The notes beneath the pieces are model-generated. The model was given only the letters and a program-made list of their open reading frames with translations, searched no databases and had not been told where the DNA came from. DNA of 5,242 bases, taken from positions 1 through 5,242 of the forward strand of contig WLCS01000081.1 in assembly GCA_009705185.1 (NCBI GenBank). Reading direction: 5' to 3'. Source of the stretch: Actinomycetota bacterium. Lineage in GTDB: Bacteria > Actinomycetota > Actinomycetes > Nanopelagicales > Nanopelagicaceae. Of the stretch, positions 1 to 5,242 are shown in pieces; position 1 is the stretch's first letter; every line of letters starts with the position of its first letter. A program made the translations under genes and the position numbers.

Positions 1-119
1 AAACCATGTCCATAGGCATCAGCTTTTACTACTGCTAATAAATTGGTGCCTGAAGTTTTCTTCAAATGTTGGACGTTGAATTTAATTGCGCTGAGGTCTA
101 CGAGGGCTTCTGCTCTCAT
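1..119 (-). CDS. alr: Alanine racemase (partial, N-terminal 39 codons)
   Basis: Alanine racemase is a pyridoxal-phosphate enzyme that interconverts L- and D-alanine, supplying D-Ala for peptidoglycan stem peptides. Only the N-terminus is visible; the frame runs off the low-coordinate edge of the window, and full-length proteins are about 370 residues. The 39 residues begin [19 protein letters not shown], the typical first strand and helix of the barrel domain, and reach [11 protein letters not shown], the family signature in which Lys32 should form the Schiff base with the cofactor. The ATG (117-119) overlaps the acpS TGA in an ATGA junction, a strong sign of translational coupling. In many other Actinobacteria an nnrD gene lies between acpS and alr; here it does not. 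The function is clear from the signature despite the short visible part. Confidence 0.93.
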   Translation of the reverse strand, partial: MRAEALVDLSAIKFNVQHLKKTSGTNLLAVVKADAYGHG

Positions 120-457
120 CTTTCAATCACCACCATTGCAGATGCGATTCCTGCATCGTGTGAAAGAGAGAGATGAACCCGAGCTCCATCAATGAGTTCA
201 GCAATCTGGCCGCGAAATAAGAAATCTGGCTTGCCGTTTTCGTGGCTAATGATTTCAGCATCGTGCCATGAAAGGCCATGAGTTGGACTGAGCGCTTTGT
301 ACAGTGCTTCTTTAGCTGCAAATCGAGCCGCAAGTGAGTGAATTGGCTTGGCTCGCTCTGATTCAGTAAAAAGTTTTTCTAAGAGTGTGGGAGTTCTATC
401 GAGAGATTCTTGGAAACGCTTAATGTCCACGACATCGATACCGATTCCATCAATCAT
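116..457 (-). CDS. acpS: Holo-[acyl-carrier-protein] synthase
   Basis: AcpS moves the 4'-phosphopantetheine group from coenzyme A onto a serine of acyl carrier protein, switching on fatty-acid synthesis in the cytoplasm. The 113 residues are slightly short for a family of about 120-130. It opens with [12 protein letters not shown] (4-15), in which Asp8 is the expected magnesium ligand, continues with FTESERA (30-36) and the core motif [13 protein letters not shown] (44-56) containing the second metal ligand Glu50, then ISHENGKP (70-77), and ends with [16 protein letters not shown] (95-110). All of this is AcpS-type rather than the larger Sfp type. The ATG is fixed by the conserved N-terminus; no ribosome binding site is visible in the 20 bases after the PAP2 gene. 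Its TGA stop overlaps the alr start as ATGA. The acpS-alr neighbourhood is common in bacteria. Confidence 0.95.
   Translation of the reverse strand: MIDGIGIDVVDIKRFQESLDRTPTLLEKLFTESERAKPIHSLAARFAAKEALYKALSPTHGLSWHDAEIISHENGKPDFLFRGQIAELIDGARVHLSLSHDAGIASAMVVIER
126..134 (-). promoter_or_regulatory. Probable ribosome binding site of alr within acpS
   Basis: The minus strand reads GGTGGTGAT, eight of nine matches to GGAGGTGAT, the complement of the usual 16S rRNA 3' end. The GGTGG core lies ten bases before the alr ATG. It sits in codons for Val-Val-Ile near the end of acpS, so it could be partly a chance product of coding sequence. Confidence 0.5.
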
Positions 458-477
458 GAACCGGAGTCTATTAGACG

Positions 478-1146
478 CTAGTGGAGCTGGCTATCAGATG
501 GGAAGAACCGGTCGATTGCAATAATAAGGACTAGCAAGGCTCCCCCGAGAAGTAAGCCTCCGAACAAGTCCGAGAACCAATGTGTATTTCGAAGAAGAGA
601 TACCGTGCACACTGTCAGGGAGAGCAATCCAACTCCCGCACTTGCTAAGCGACCGTTATATCGATCCACGTGGGCGTAGCGATAAATTAAATATGCAATA
701 ACGCCCCAAATAAGAATTGCATTCGAAGCATGTCCACTTGGATAAGACATTCCACCAGCATGCAAAATATCAAAACCGAGTTTTGGCTTAGTTCTTCCAA
801 GTGCATATTTGAATGCACCGACAACGGCATTGAGTGCTAGAAAAGCAAGAATTCCAAGATTAATTGGACGCCATGTTTTAAATCTTCGAGAGATATAAAC
901 GGCAACTATCAGAAGTGCGACACCCGAGACGCCGCGTAGACCTAAATCATCTAAGCGACGGATTAAGAAGTTTGAAACTCCCTTGAATTTTGGATGATCT
1001 ATATCGTTGATTGATTCGTCTATTTTAATAAGGAATCCGCTTGTCAGTACTTGGTAGGTAACAAATAGATAACCAGCAAATAATCCAGCCGACCATCTCA
1101 GAGCGCGACGCATCTGGCGATGGCGATGGTCAATGATGGTTGGCAT
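478..1146 (-). CDS. PAP2-family membrane phosphatase
   Basis: This is a 222-residue integral membrane protein of the PAP2 (type 2 phosphatidic acid phosphatase) superfamily. About six hydrophobic segments are visible by eye: roughly 18-40, 72-86, 96-113, 142-157, 168-185 and 195-212, after a basic N-terminus. Motif 1 appears as KYALGRTKP (113-121), with Lys120 where the K-x6-RP consensus has Arg. Motif 2 is PSGH (136-139), with His139 as the expected acid/base. Motif 3 is RNTHWFSD (186-193): His189 and Asp193 fit nucleophile and partner, but the arginine is three residues before the His instead of six, where Ser183 stands. Known substrates include phosphatidate, phosphatidylglycerol phosphate and undecaprenyl pyrophosphate; the sequence does not decide. 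Neighbours in GlcNAc and D-Ala supply make undecaprenyl pyrophosphate recycling attractive, but that is inference. The ATG lies two bases after the glmS stop without a clear ribosome binding site, suggesting coupling. Confidence 0.85.
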   Translation of the reverse strand: MPTIIDHRHRQMRRALRWSAGLFAGYLFVTYQVLTSGFLIKIDESINDIDHPKFKGVSNFLIRRLDDLGLRGVSGVALLIVAVYISRRFKTWRPINLGILAFLALNAVVGAFKYALGRTKPKLGFDILHAGGMSYPSGHASNAILIWGVIAYLIYRYAHVDRYNGRLASAGVGLLSLTVCTVSLLRNTHWFSDLFGGLLLGGALLVLIIAIDRFFPSDSQLH

Positions 1147-1148
1147 GG

Positions 1149-2987
1149 TTATTCAACGGTGACGGATTTAGCTAAATTTCTAGGTTGATCAACATCTGTG
1201 CCGCGAGCAACTGCAATCTCATAGGCAAATACTTGAAGTGGAACAGTTGCAAGTACTGGCTGGAAAAGAGGTGACGTAACTGGAATACGAATGATGTGTT
1301 CTGCCCCGATAACTTCTGCACCTTCTGGAGCAATAACAACTACTCGTGCTCCACGTGCTTTTACTTCTTGAATATTGCTTAACATTTTTTCATCGAGGGC
1401 ATGTTCATCAGCTGGTGGAAGAATTGCAATAACTGCAGTGCCTTCTTCAATCAGCGCAATCGGTCCGTGTTTGAGTTCGCCACCAGCAAATCCTTCTGCG
1501 TGAATGTATGCGAGCTCTTTAAGTTTGAGGGCGCCTTCTAGCGCAACTGGGTACTCAATTCCGCGGCCCAAGAACAGCACTGTGTTGTTCTTTACAAACT
1601 TACGTGTGAGTTCGCGAAGAGGTTCGATTGTTTCAAGAATTTGTTCTACTTTGCCCGGCAGTTCAAGCATTTCGTTGTACAGCCCCTGTACTTCTAGATC
1701 TGTAAGTTGATTGCGTACCTGAGCTAATTTGAGTCCAATTAAGTACACAGCGACTATCTGAGTAAGAAATGCCTTTGTAGAAGCCACAGCAATTTCTGGA
1801 CCAGCATGGGTATAGAGAACCGCATCGGACTCACGTGGGATTGTTGAAGAATTTGTATTGCACACAGCAAGTACACGAGCACCTGCAGCCTTTGCGTGAC
1901 GAACTGCCATGAGCAAATCCATGGTTTCGCCAGATTGGGAAATAGCAATTACGAGTGAATCTTTATCGATGATTGGATTGCGATAACGGTATTCAGATGC
2001 AATCTCTACATCAACAGGAACTTTTGCCCATTTTTCAATTGCATATTTGGCGACCATGCCTGCGTGATAAGCCGTTCCGCAAGCAATCACAGAGATTCGT
2101 TTAATTGCGCGAATTTCTTCATCAGACATGTGCAATTCATCGAGCTGAATTTGGTTGTTATCACTTAAGCGACCAATCAAAGTATCTGCAATTGCTTTTG
2201 GCTGATCGAAGATTTCCTTAAGCATGAAGTGCGCAAAACCACCTTTTTGAGCAGCTGCTGCATCCCATGTAATTTCATATTCACGAAGTGCGACCGCTTT
2301 ACCCTCAAGATCGCAAATTGTGATTCCGTCGGGGTTGATTGTGACGACTTCATCCTGTCCAAGTTCGACAGCGCGCTTTGTGTAATCGATAAATGCCGCA
2401 ACATCAGATGCTAAGAAATTTTCGCCGTTGCCCAGACCTGCCACAAGCGGTGAATTACGACGTACTCCGACAATTGTTTGTGGTGCATCTGCATGGATTG
2501 CAAGCAGAGTAAATGATCCGCGTAAACGTTTTACAGCAGCTCGCATTGCTGCGGTGAGATCTCCGCCGTGCTCTTTTCGAAGTTCGGAGAGTAAATGTGC
2601 AACAGATTCAGTATCTGTCTCTGATGTAAATGTATGCCCGCGTTTTTCAAGTTCTGCCTTGAGTTCTGAGTAGTTCTCAATAATTCCATTGTGAATGACC
2701 GCAAGCTTTCCCTCATTATCTAAATGAGGATGCGCATTGCGATCAGTTGGTCCACCATGAGTTGCCCAACGGGTGTGGCCGATTCCTGAGTGAACTGTTG
2801 GAAGATTCGCAGGAAGTGCGCCTTCTAAATTAGAAAGTTTCCCTGCGCGCTTTTCAACAAATAGTGAGTTACCTGTACCGAGTGCGATACCTGCAGAGTC
2901 ATAACCACGGTATTCAAGTCGACGTAGGCCTTCAACAATCGGAGTAAATGCAGATTGTGGTCCTGTGTAACCCACGATTCCGCACAC
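1149..2987 (-). CDS. glmS: Glutamine--fructose-6-phosphate aminotransferase (isomerizing)
   Basis: GlmS makes glucosamine-6-phosphate from fructose-6-phosphate and glutamine, the committed step of amino-sugar synthesis. The 612 residues fit the family (E. coli 609). The N-terminal class II glutaminase domain (about 2-235) begins CGIVGYTG with the nucleophile Cys2, which must be exposed by Met removal. It also shows HTRWATHG (71-78), HNGIIENY (99-106) and TSETDTE (121-127). Two sugar-isomerase (SIS) domains follow: the first (about 290-430) with ACGTAYHAG (302-310) and ISQSGETMD (349-357), the second (about 460-600) with the ELAYIHAEG segment (491-499) and KHGPIAL (506-512). The C-terminal tail PRNLAKSVTVE is the usual ending. 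The start is GTG, fixed by Cys2 and by the AGGGAG site. It lies three bases after glmM and ends two bases before the PAP2 gene. There is no room for a glmS ribozyme leader. Confidence 0.98.
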   Translation of the reverse strand: MCGIVGYTGPQSAFTPIVEGLRRLEYRGYDSAGIALGTGNSLFVEKRAGKLSNLEGALPANLPTVHSGIGHTRWATHGGPTDRNAHPHLDNEGKLAVIHNGIIENYSELKAELEKRGHTFTSETDTESVAHLLSELRKEHGGDLTAAMRAAVKRLRGSFTLLAIHADAPQTIVGVRRNSPLVAGLGNGENFLASDVAAFIDYTKRAVELGQDEVVTINPDGITICDLEGKAVALREYEITWDAAAAQKGGFAHFMLKEIFDQPKAIADTLIGRLSDNNQIQLDELHMSDEEIRAIKRISVIACGTAYHAGMVAKYAIEKWAKVPVDVEIASEYRYRNPIIDKDSLVIAISQSGETMDLLMAVRHAKAAGARVLAVCNTNSSTIPRESDAVLYTHAGPEIAVASTKAFLTQIVAVYLIGLKLAQVRNQLTDLEVQGLYNEMLELPGKVEQILETIEPLRELTRKFVKNNTVLFLGRGIEYPVALEGALKLKELAYIHAEGFAGGELKHGPIALIEEGTAVIAILPPADEHALDEKMLSNIQEVKARGARVVVIAPEGAEVIGAEHIIRIPVTSPLFQPVLATVPLQVFAYEIAVARGTDVDQPRNLAKSVTVE

Positions 2988-2990
2988 GAA

Positions 2991-4337
2991 TTAGCTCCCT
3001 AGTTCAGCTTTTACAACTGCAGCAAGTGACGCTGCAATCTCTTGAGCAAGGTTATCACTCGAGGCTTCAACCATCACGCGAACGAGAGGTTCAGTACCAG
3101 ATGCACGCAATAAAACACGTCCATCTTCGCCAAGAGTTGATTCTGCTGTCGCAACTGCTTTAGCAATTGCATTTGAACCATGCAACTTATCTTTGGCAAC
3201 ATTGGGAACATTGATCAAAACCTGTGGGAAGCGCTTCATTGTTGCCGCTAATTCAGAGAGTGGTTTTCCTGTTCGTACTACTTCTTGCGCTAATTGAAGG
3301 GCTGTCAGAATTCCGTCGCCAGTGTTTGCGAACTCGCGCATGATGAGATGACCTGATTGTTCTCCGCCAAGTGAGTAATCGCCTTCGAGCATTTTCTCTA
3401 AAACGTATCGGTCGCCAACAGCAGTTGTGATGACTTCAATACCTGAATCTTTCATTGCATGCATAAATCCGAGATTGCTCATGACTGTGCCCACAATGGT
3501 GTTGGACTTCAGTGCACCGCGCGCTTTGAATCCACGCGCCAAAATTGTCATGATCGCATCGCCATCGATGACGTTTCCTTGAGCATCGATAGCTAAGCAG
3601 CGATCTGCATCGCCATCGTGTGCGATACCAAAATCAGCACCTTCTTTTACTACTGCAGCTTGCAAATCTTCTAAGTGAGTAGATCCGCAGTTCTCGTTGA
3701 TATTCCAACCGTCTGGTGCGTGATGAATTGCTACAACTGTTGCTCCTGCTTTTTCATATGCCTGCGGACCAACAACTGATGAAGCACCATTTGCGCAATC
3801 AACAACTATTTTCAGACCCTTAAGCGGTGTTGAAACAGATGCCAGCAAATGGCTTAAATAGCGAGCGCTTGCTGTGTCATCAAAAGTAATACGTCCGACG
3901 TTACGTCCTGTCGGCCTGGTCCATGGTTCGCCCATTCGCTTTTCAATTGCAGCTTCAATGGCGTCATCGAGCTTTCCGCCGCCGCGAGAGAACAACTTAA
4001 TTCCGTTATCTGGCATTGGGTTATGCGATGCTGAAATCATGACGCCAAGATCGGCGCCAGATTCTCCGACTAAATAAGCAATCGCTGGAGTGGGAAGAAC
4101 ACCGACGCGATAGACATCAATACCGGCACTTGCTAAACCTGCTGCAACTGCAGCTTCTAAAAATTCTCCTGAAGCGCGTGAATCTTGACCAACAATTGCA
4201 CGTGGGCGTTTACCTTTGTTACTCGATGATTCAACAAGAATGTGGGCTGCAGCAACAGCGACATCAACTGCTATTTCTGCTGTAAGAGTTTCACCGTTTG
4301 CTAAACCACGAATCCCGTCTGTTCCAAAGAGAGCCAC
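2991..4337 (-). CDS. glmM: Phosphoglucosamine mutase
   Basis: GlmM converts glucosamine-6-phosphate to glucosamine-1-phosphate in the cytoplasm, the second step of UDP-GlcNAc synthesis for peptidoglycan. The 448 residues match the family's usual 440-450. It opens with the family N-terminus LFGTDGIRG (3-11). The active-site serine loop is ISASHNP (101-107), with S104 as the expected phosphoserine. The metal loop is DGDADR (241-246), the sugar-binding loop GGEQSGH (324-330), and the C-terminal phosphate-binding loop RASGTEPLVRV (411-421). All key residues are intact. GGEQSGH and the adjacent glmS favour GlmM over phosphomannomutase or phosphoglucomutase. The start is GTG (4335-4337) with a strong ribosome binding site. 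It follows rpsI after 84 bases and precedes glmS by three bases. GlmM proteins are usually activated by phosphorylation of the active-site serine; that is family knowledge, not seen here. Confidence 0.97.
   Translation of the reverse strand: MALFGTDGIRGLANGETLTAEIAVDVAVAAAHILVESSSNKGKRPRAIVGQDSRASGEFLEAAVAAGLASAGIDVYRVGVLPTPAIAYLVGESGADLGVMISASHNPMPDNGIKLFSRGGGKLDDAIEAAIEKRMGEPWTRPTGRNVGRITFDDTASARYLSHLLASVSTPLKGLKIVVDCANGASSVVGPQAYEKAGATVVAIHHAPDGWNINENCGSTHLEDLQAAVVKEGADFGIAHDGDADRCLAIDAQGNVIDGDAIMTILARGFKARGALKSNTIVGTVMSNLGFMHAMKDSGIEVITTAVGDRYVLEKMLEGDYSLGGEQSGHLIMREFANTGDGILTALQLAQEVVRTGKPLSELAATMKRFPQVLINVPNVAKDKLHGSNAIAKAVATAESTLGEDGRVLLRASGTEPLVRVMVEASSDNLAQEIAASLAAVVKAELGS
2995..3000 (-). 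promoter_or_regulatory. Ribosome binding site of glmS inside the end of glmM
   Basis: The minus strand reads AGGGAG within the last codons of glmM, seven bases before the GTG start of glmS at 2985-2987. Good complementarity and spacing support that start. The glmM stop codon lies between this site and the glmS start, so ribosomes ending glmM pass directly over it. Confidence 0.75.
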
Positions 4338-4341
4338 AATA

Positions 4342-4349
4342 ACTCCTTT
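4342..4349 (-). promoter_or_regulatory. Strong ribosome binding site of glmM
   Basis: The minus strand reads AAAGGAGT, ending four bases before a GTG codon at 4335-4337. AAGGAG is a near-perfect complement of the 16S rRNA 3' end, and the spacing to the start is normal. It decides in favour of the GTG start, which also gives the conserved N-terminus MALFGTDGIRG. Confidence 0.85.
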
Positions 4350-4352
4350 ACC

Positions 4353-4379
4353 AACCGGATAAGCGGAGCGTTTCCGGTT
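4353..4379. repeat. Inverted repeat AACCGGA-N13-TCCGGTT ahead of glmM
   Basis: Two perfect 7-base arms (4353-4359 and 4373-4379) flank 13 bases, with arm centres 20 bases apart. The inner arm ends three bases before the glmM Shine-Dalgarno. In RNA it could form a 7-bp hairpin with a 13-base loop; in DNA it could be a two-half-site operator, as 20 bp is about two helical turns. No run of T follows on the minus strand (GGTAAAGGAG follows instead), so it does not look like a factor-independent terminator of rpsI. It overlaps the predicted transcription start of the candidate promoter at 4382-4410. The repeat is seen directly; any function is inferred. Confidence 0.5.
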
Positions 4380-4381
4380 TG

Positions 4382-4410
4382 ATTAAAATGCGGAACAAAC
4401 GGGATATCGA
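4382..4410 (-). promoter_or_regulatory. Candidate sigma-70-type promoter for glmM and downstream genes
   Basis: On the minus strand TCGATA (4405-4410, four of six matches to TTGACA) is separated by exactly 17 bases from TTTAAT (4382-4387, five of six matches to TATAAT). Transcription would be expected to begin around 4374-4376, giving a leader of about 37 bases before the glmM GTG. It lies in the only long spacer of the cluster, where a promoter separating ribosomal-protein genes from envelope genes would make sense. Matches of this quality occur by chance in AT-rich spacers, so this is a prediction from pattern and position only. Confidence 0.4.
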
Positions 4411-4421
4411 GATAAAAAGAA

Positions 4422-4907
4422 TTAACGCTTTGAGTATTGTGAACGCTTACGTGCCTTCTTCAGACCGTACTTCTTGCGTTCGATAACACGTGCATCGCGC
4501 TTGAGGAATCCGGCCTTCTTAAGTGCTGGACGATTTGCTTCTGTATCAATTTCGTTAAGTGAACGAGCAACACCAAGACGAAGTGCGCCAGCTTGACCTG
4601 AAACTCCACCACCGTTGATGCGAGCAAAAACATCGTATGTACCTTCAGCACCAACTGTGCGGAATGGCTCTGATACGAGTTGCTGGTGAACTTTGTTTGG
4701 GAAATAAGCCTCGAGAGTCTTGCCGTTTACAACCCAACGACCTGTACCTGGTACGAGGCGAACGCGAGCAATTGCTTCCTTACGGCGACCTGTTCCAGCA
4801 CCTGGTGCTGTGATTGCCTTGCGGTTAGTTGCTGCAGCTGGTGTTGATGAAGAGTAAGAAGTAAGTGTCTCTGTCTCGTCGATCTCGTTGAAAGTTGTAT
4901 CTGACAT
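4422..4907 (-). CDS. rpsI: 30S ribosomal protein S9
   Basis: Ribosomal protein S9 belongs to the small-subunit head, and its basic C-terminal tail reaches the P-site tRNA. The protein has 161 residues. The S9 core starts near residue 39 with [17 protein letters not shown], followed by the signature [21 protein letters not shown] (97-117), the [13 protein letters not shown] segment (126-138) and a Lys/Arg-rich tail ending QYSKR. E. coli S9 is about 130 residues; the extra 35-40 residues here form an acidic, then Ser/Thr/Ala-rich leader likely to be disordered, and actinobacterial S9 proteins commonly carry such extensions. The start is an ATG 17 bases after the rplM stop. The only Shine-Dalgarno-like sequence (AAGGGA, overlapping the rplM stop) is weak and about 13 bases upstream, so coupling to rplM translation is likely. 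The next upstream in-frame sequence belongs to the rplM region, which supports this start. Confidence 0.97.
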   Translation of the reverse strand: MSDTTFNEIDETETLTSYSSSTPAAATNRKAITAPGAGTGRRKEAIARVRLVPGTGRWVVNGKTLEAYFPNKVHQQLVSEPFRTVGAEGTYDVFARINGGGVSGQAGALRLGVARSLNEIDTEANRPALKKAGFLKRDARVIERKKYGLKKARKRSQYSKR

Positions 4908-4924
4908 GTTTATTTACTTATCCC

Positions 4925-5242
4925 TTACTTTGCGATCTGAGAAACTTGAGTGAATACATATGGAGTTGGTGCTTGTGCTGCATGAGGATGATCTGGACCT
5001 GCGTAAACCTTAAGCTTTGAAGCAACCTGCGCACCAAGACGGTTCTTAGGAAGCATTCCCTTGATTGCCTTTTCTACTGCGCGAGTTGGGTGCTTCTCAA
5101 TGAGCTCTCCGTAAACAGTCGATGTAAGACCGCCTGGGAAACCTGAGTGGTGGTGTGCAAACTTTGTTGTTGCCTTTGTTCCAGAGAGTGCAATCTTCTC
5201 TGCGTTGATTACGATGACGAAGTCACCCATGTCCATGTGTGG
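4925..5242 (-). CDS. rplM: 50S ribosomal protein L13 (partial, N-terminus outside window)
   Basis: Ribosomal protein L13 is an early-assembling component of the large ribosomal subunit that binds 23S rRNA. The reading frame is open to the window edge: the two codons before the first visible methionine encode Pro-His, giving [17 protein letters not shown], which is internal L13 sequence, so that Met is not the start. 105 residues and a TAA stop are visible; L13 is normally about 142-147 residues, so roughly 40 N-terminal residues are missing. Family landmarks are the [12 protein letters not shown] strand, the HHHSGFPGG segment, and the conserved [12 protein letters not shown] motif followed by [16 protein letters not shown]. 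It precedes rpsI by 17 bases, the usual L13-S9 pair found across bacteria. Nothing looks broken. The identification is certain; only the true start cannot be seen. Confidence 0.97.
   Translation of the reverse strand, partial: PHMDMGDFVIVINAEKIALSGTKATTKFAHHHSGFPGGLTSTVYGELIEKHPTRAVEKAIKGMLPKNRLGAQVASKLKVYAGPDHPHAAQAPTPYVFTQVSQIAK

Noticed and set aside
459..465. The heptamer AACCGGA, identical to the glmM repeat arm, just before the acpS start
   Set aside because: A given heptamer is expected about 0.6 times by chance in 5.2 kb on both strands, and here it is a lone half-site without its partner arm.
466..476. 11-base palindrome GTCTA-T-TAGAC between the PAP2 gene and acpS
   Set aside because: Its arms are only five bases with a one-base centre, which cannot form an RNA hairpin loop, and short palindromes like this are common by chance.
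1504..1710. Plus-strand open frames such as 1504-1710, 2229-2414, 2428-2673, 2948-3163 and 3874-4077
   Set aside because: They lie fully or almost fully inside glmS or glmM on the opposite strand, have no recognisable family motif, and are explained as antisense shadows of well-conserved genes.
2988..3100. glmS ribozyme or other riboswitch ahead of glmS
   Set aside because: Only three bases separate glmM and glmS, and the upstream sequence is fully coded glmM; the glmS ribozyme known from Firmicutes needs a long non-coding leader.
4353..4421. Factor-independent terminator after rpsI
   Set aside because: The 7-bp inverted repeat is not followed by a T-run on the minus strand; the only T-rich stretch (just after the rpsI stop) comes before the repeat, not after it.
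4925..5236. The methionine at 5234-5236 as the rplM start
   Set aside because: It is the internal Met of the conserved L13 segment [16 protein letters not shown]; the frame is open upstream to the window edge and about 40 family residues would be missing.

Overview
The window carries one co-directional gene cluster, entirely on the minus strand. In transcription order (high to low coordinates) it reads rplM (L13, 5' end cut off by the window edge), rpsI (S9), glmM, glmS, a PAP2-family membrane phosphatase gene, acpS, and the first 39 codons of alr (cut off by the other edge). Nearly every base is coding. The only sizeable gap is the 84 bases between rpsI and glmM. I see no RNA gene, mobile element, CRISPR array or clear factor-independent terminator.

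The order L13-S9-GlmM-GlmS-AcpS-Alr is the arrangement known from Actinobacteria, and the S9 protein has the long N-terminal extension and the KVHQQL and QYSKR-type sequences typical of that phylum. G+C is only in the mid-40s percent on lines I counted, low for Actinobacteria. Together with the near absence of spacers, this suggests a streamlined freshwater planktonic actinobacterium such as the acI / Nanopelagicales lineage. That placement is an inference and needs a database match.

The first part (about 4422-5242) encodes two ribosomal proteins. The spacer 4338-4421 holds a plausible sigma-70-type promoter and a 7-bp inverted repeat just before a strong ribosome binding site, so the envelope genes may have their own promoter as well as read-through from rpsI. 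The second part (1-4337) is a tightly packed set: GlmS makes glucosamine-6-phosphate and GlmM isomerises it to glucosamine-1-phosphate, feeding UDP-GlcNAc synthesis. The PAP2 enzyme may act on a lipid phosphate or pyrophosphate. AcpS activates acyl carrier protein, and Alr makes D-alanine for peptidoglycan. Junctions are 3 bp (glmM/glmS), 2 bp (glmS/PAP2), 20 bp (PAP2/acpS) and a 4-bp overlap (acpS/alr), consistent with one transcript and translational coupling.

The window is mostly ordinary housekeeping sequence; I find no convincing undescribed system. The points most worth a second look are the PAP2 gene placed inside this cluster with variant catalytic motifs, the absence of coaA and nnrD from places where other Actinobacteria often carry them, and the inverted repeat with overlapping promoter-like signals ahead of glmM.
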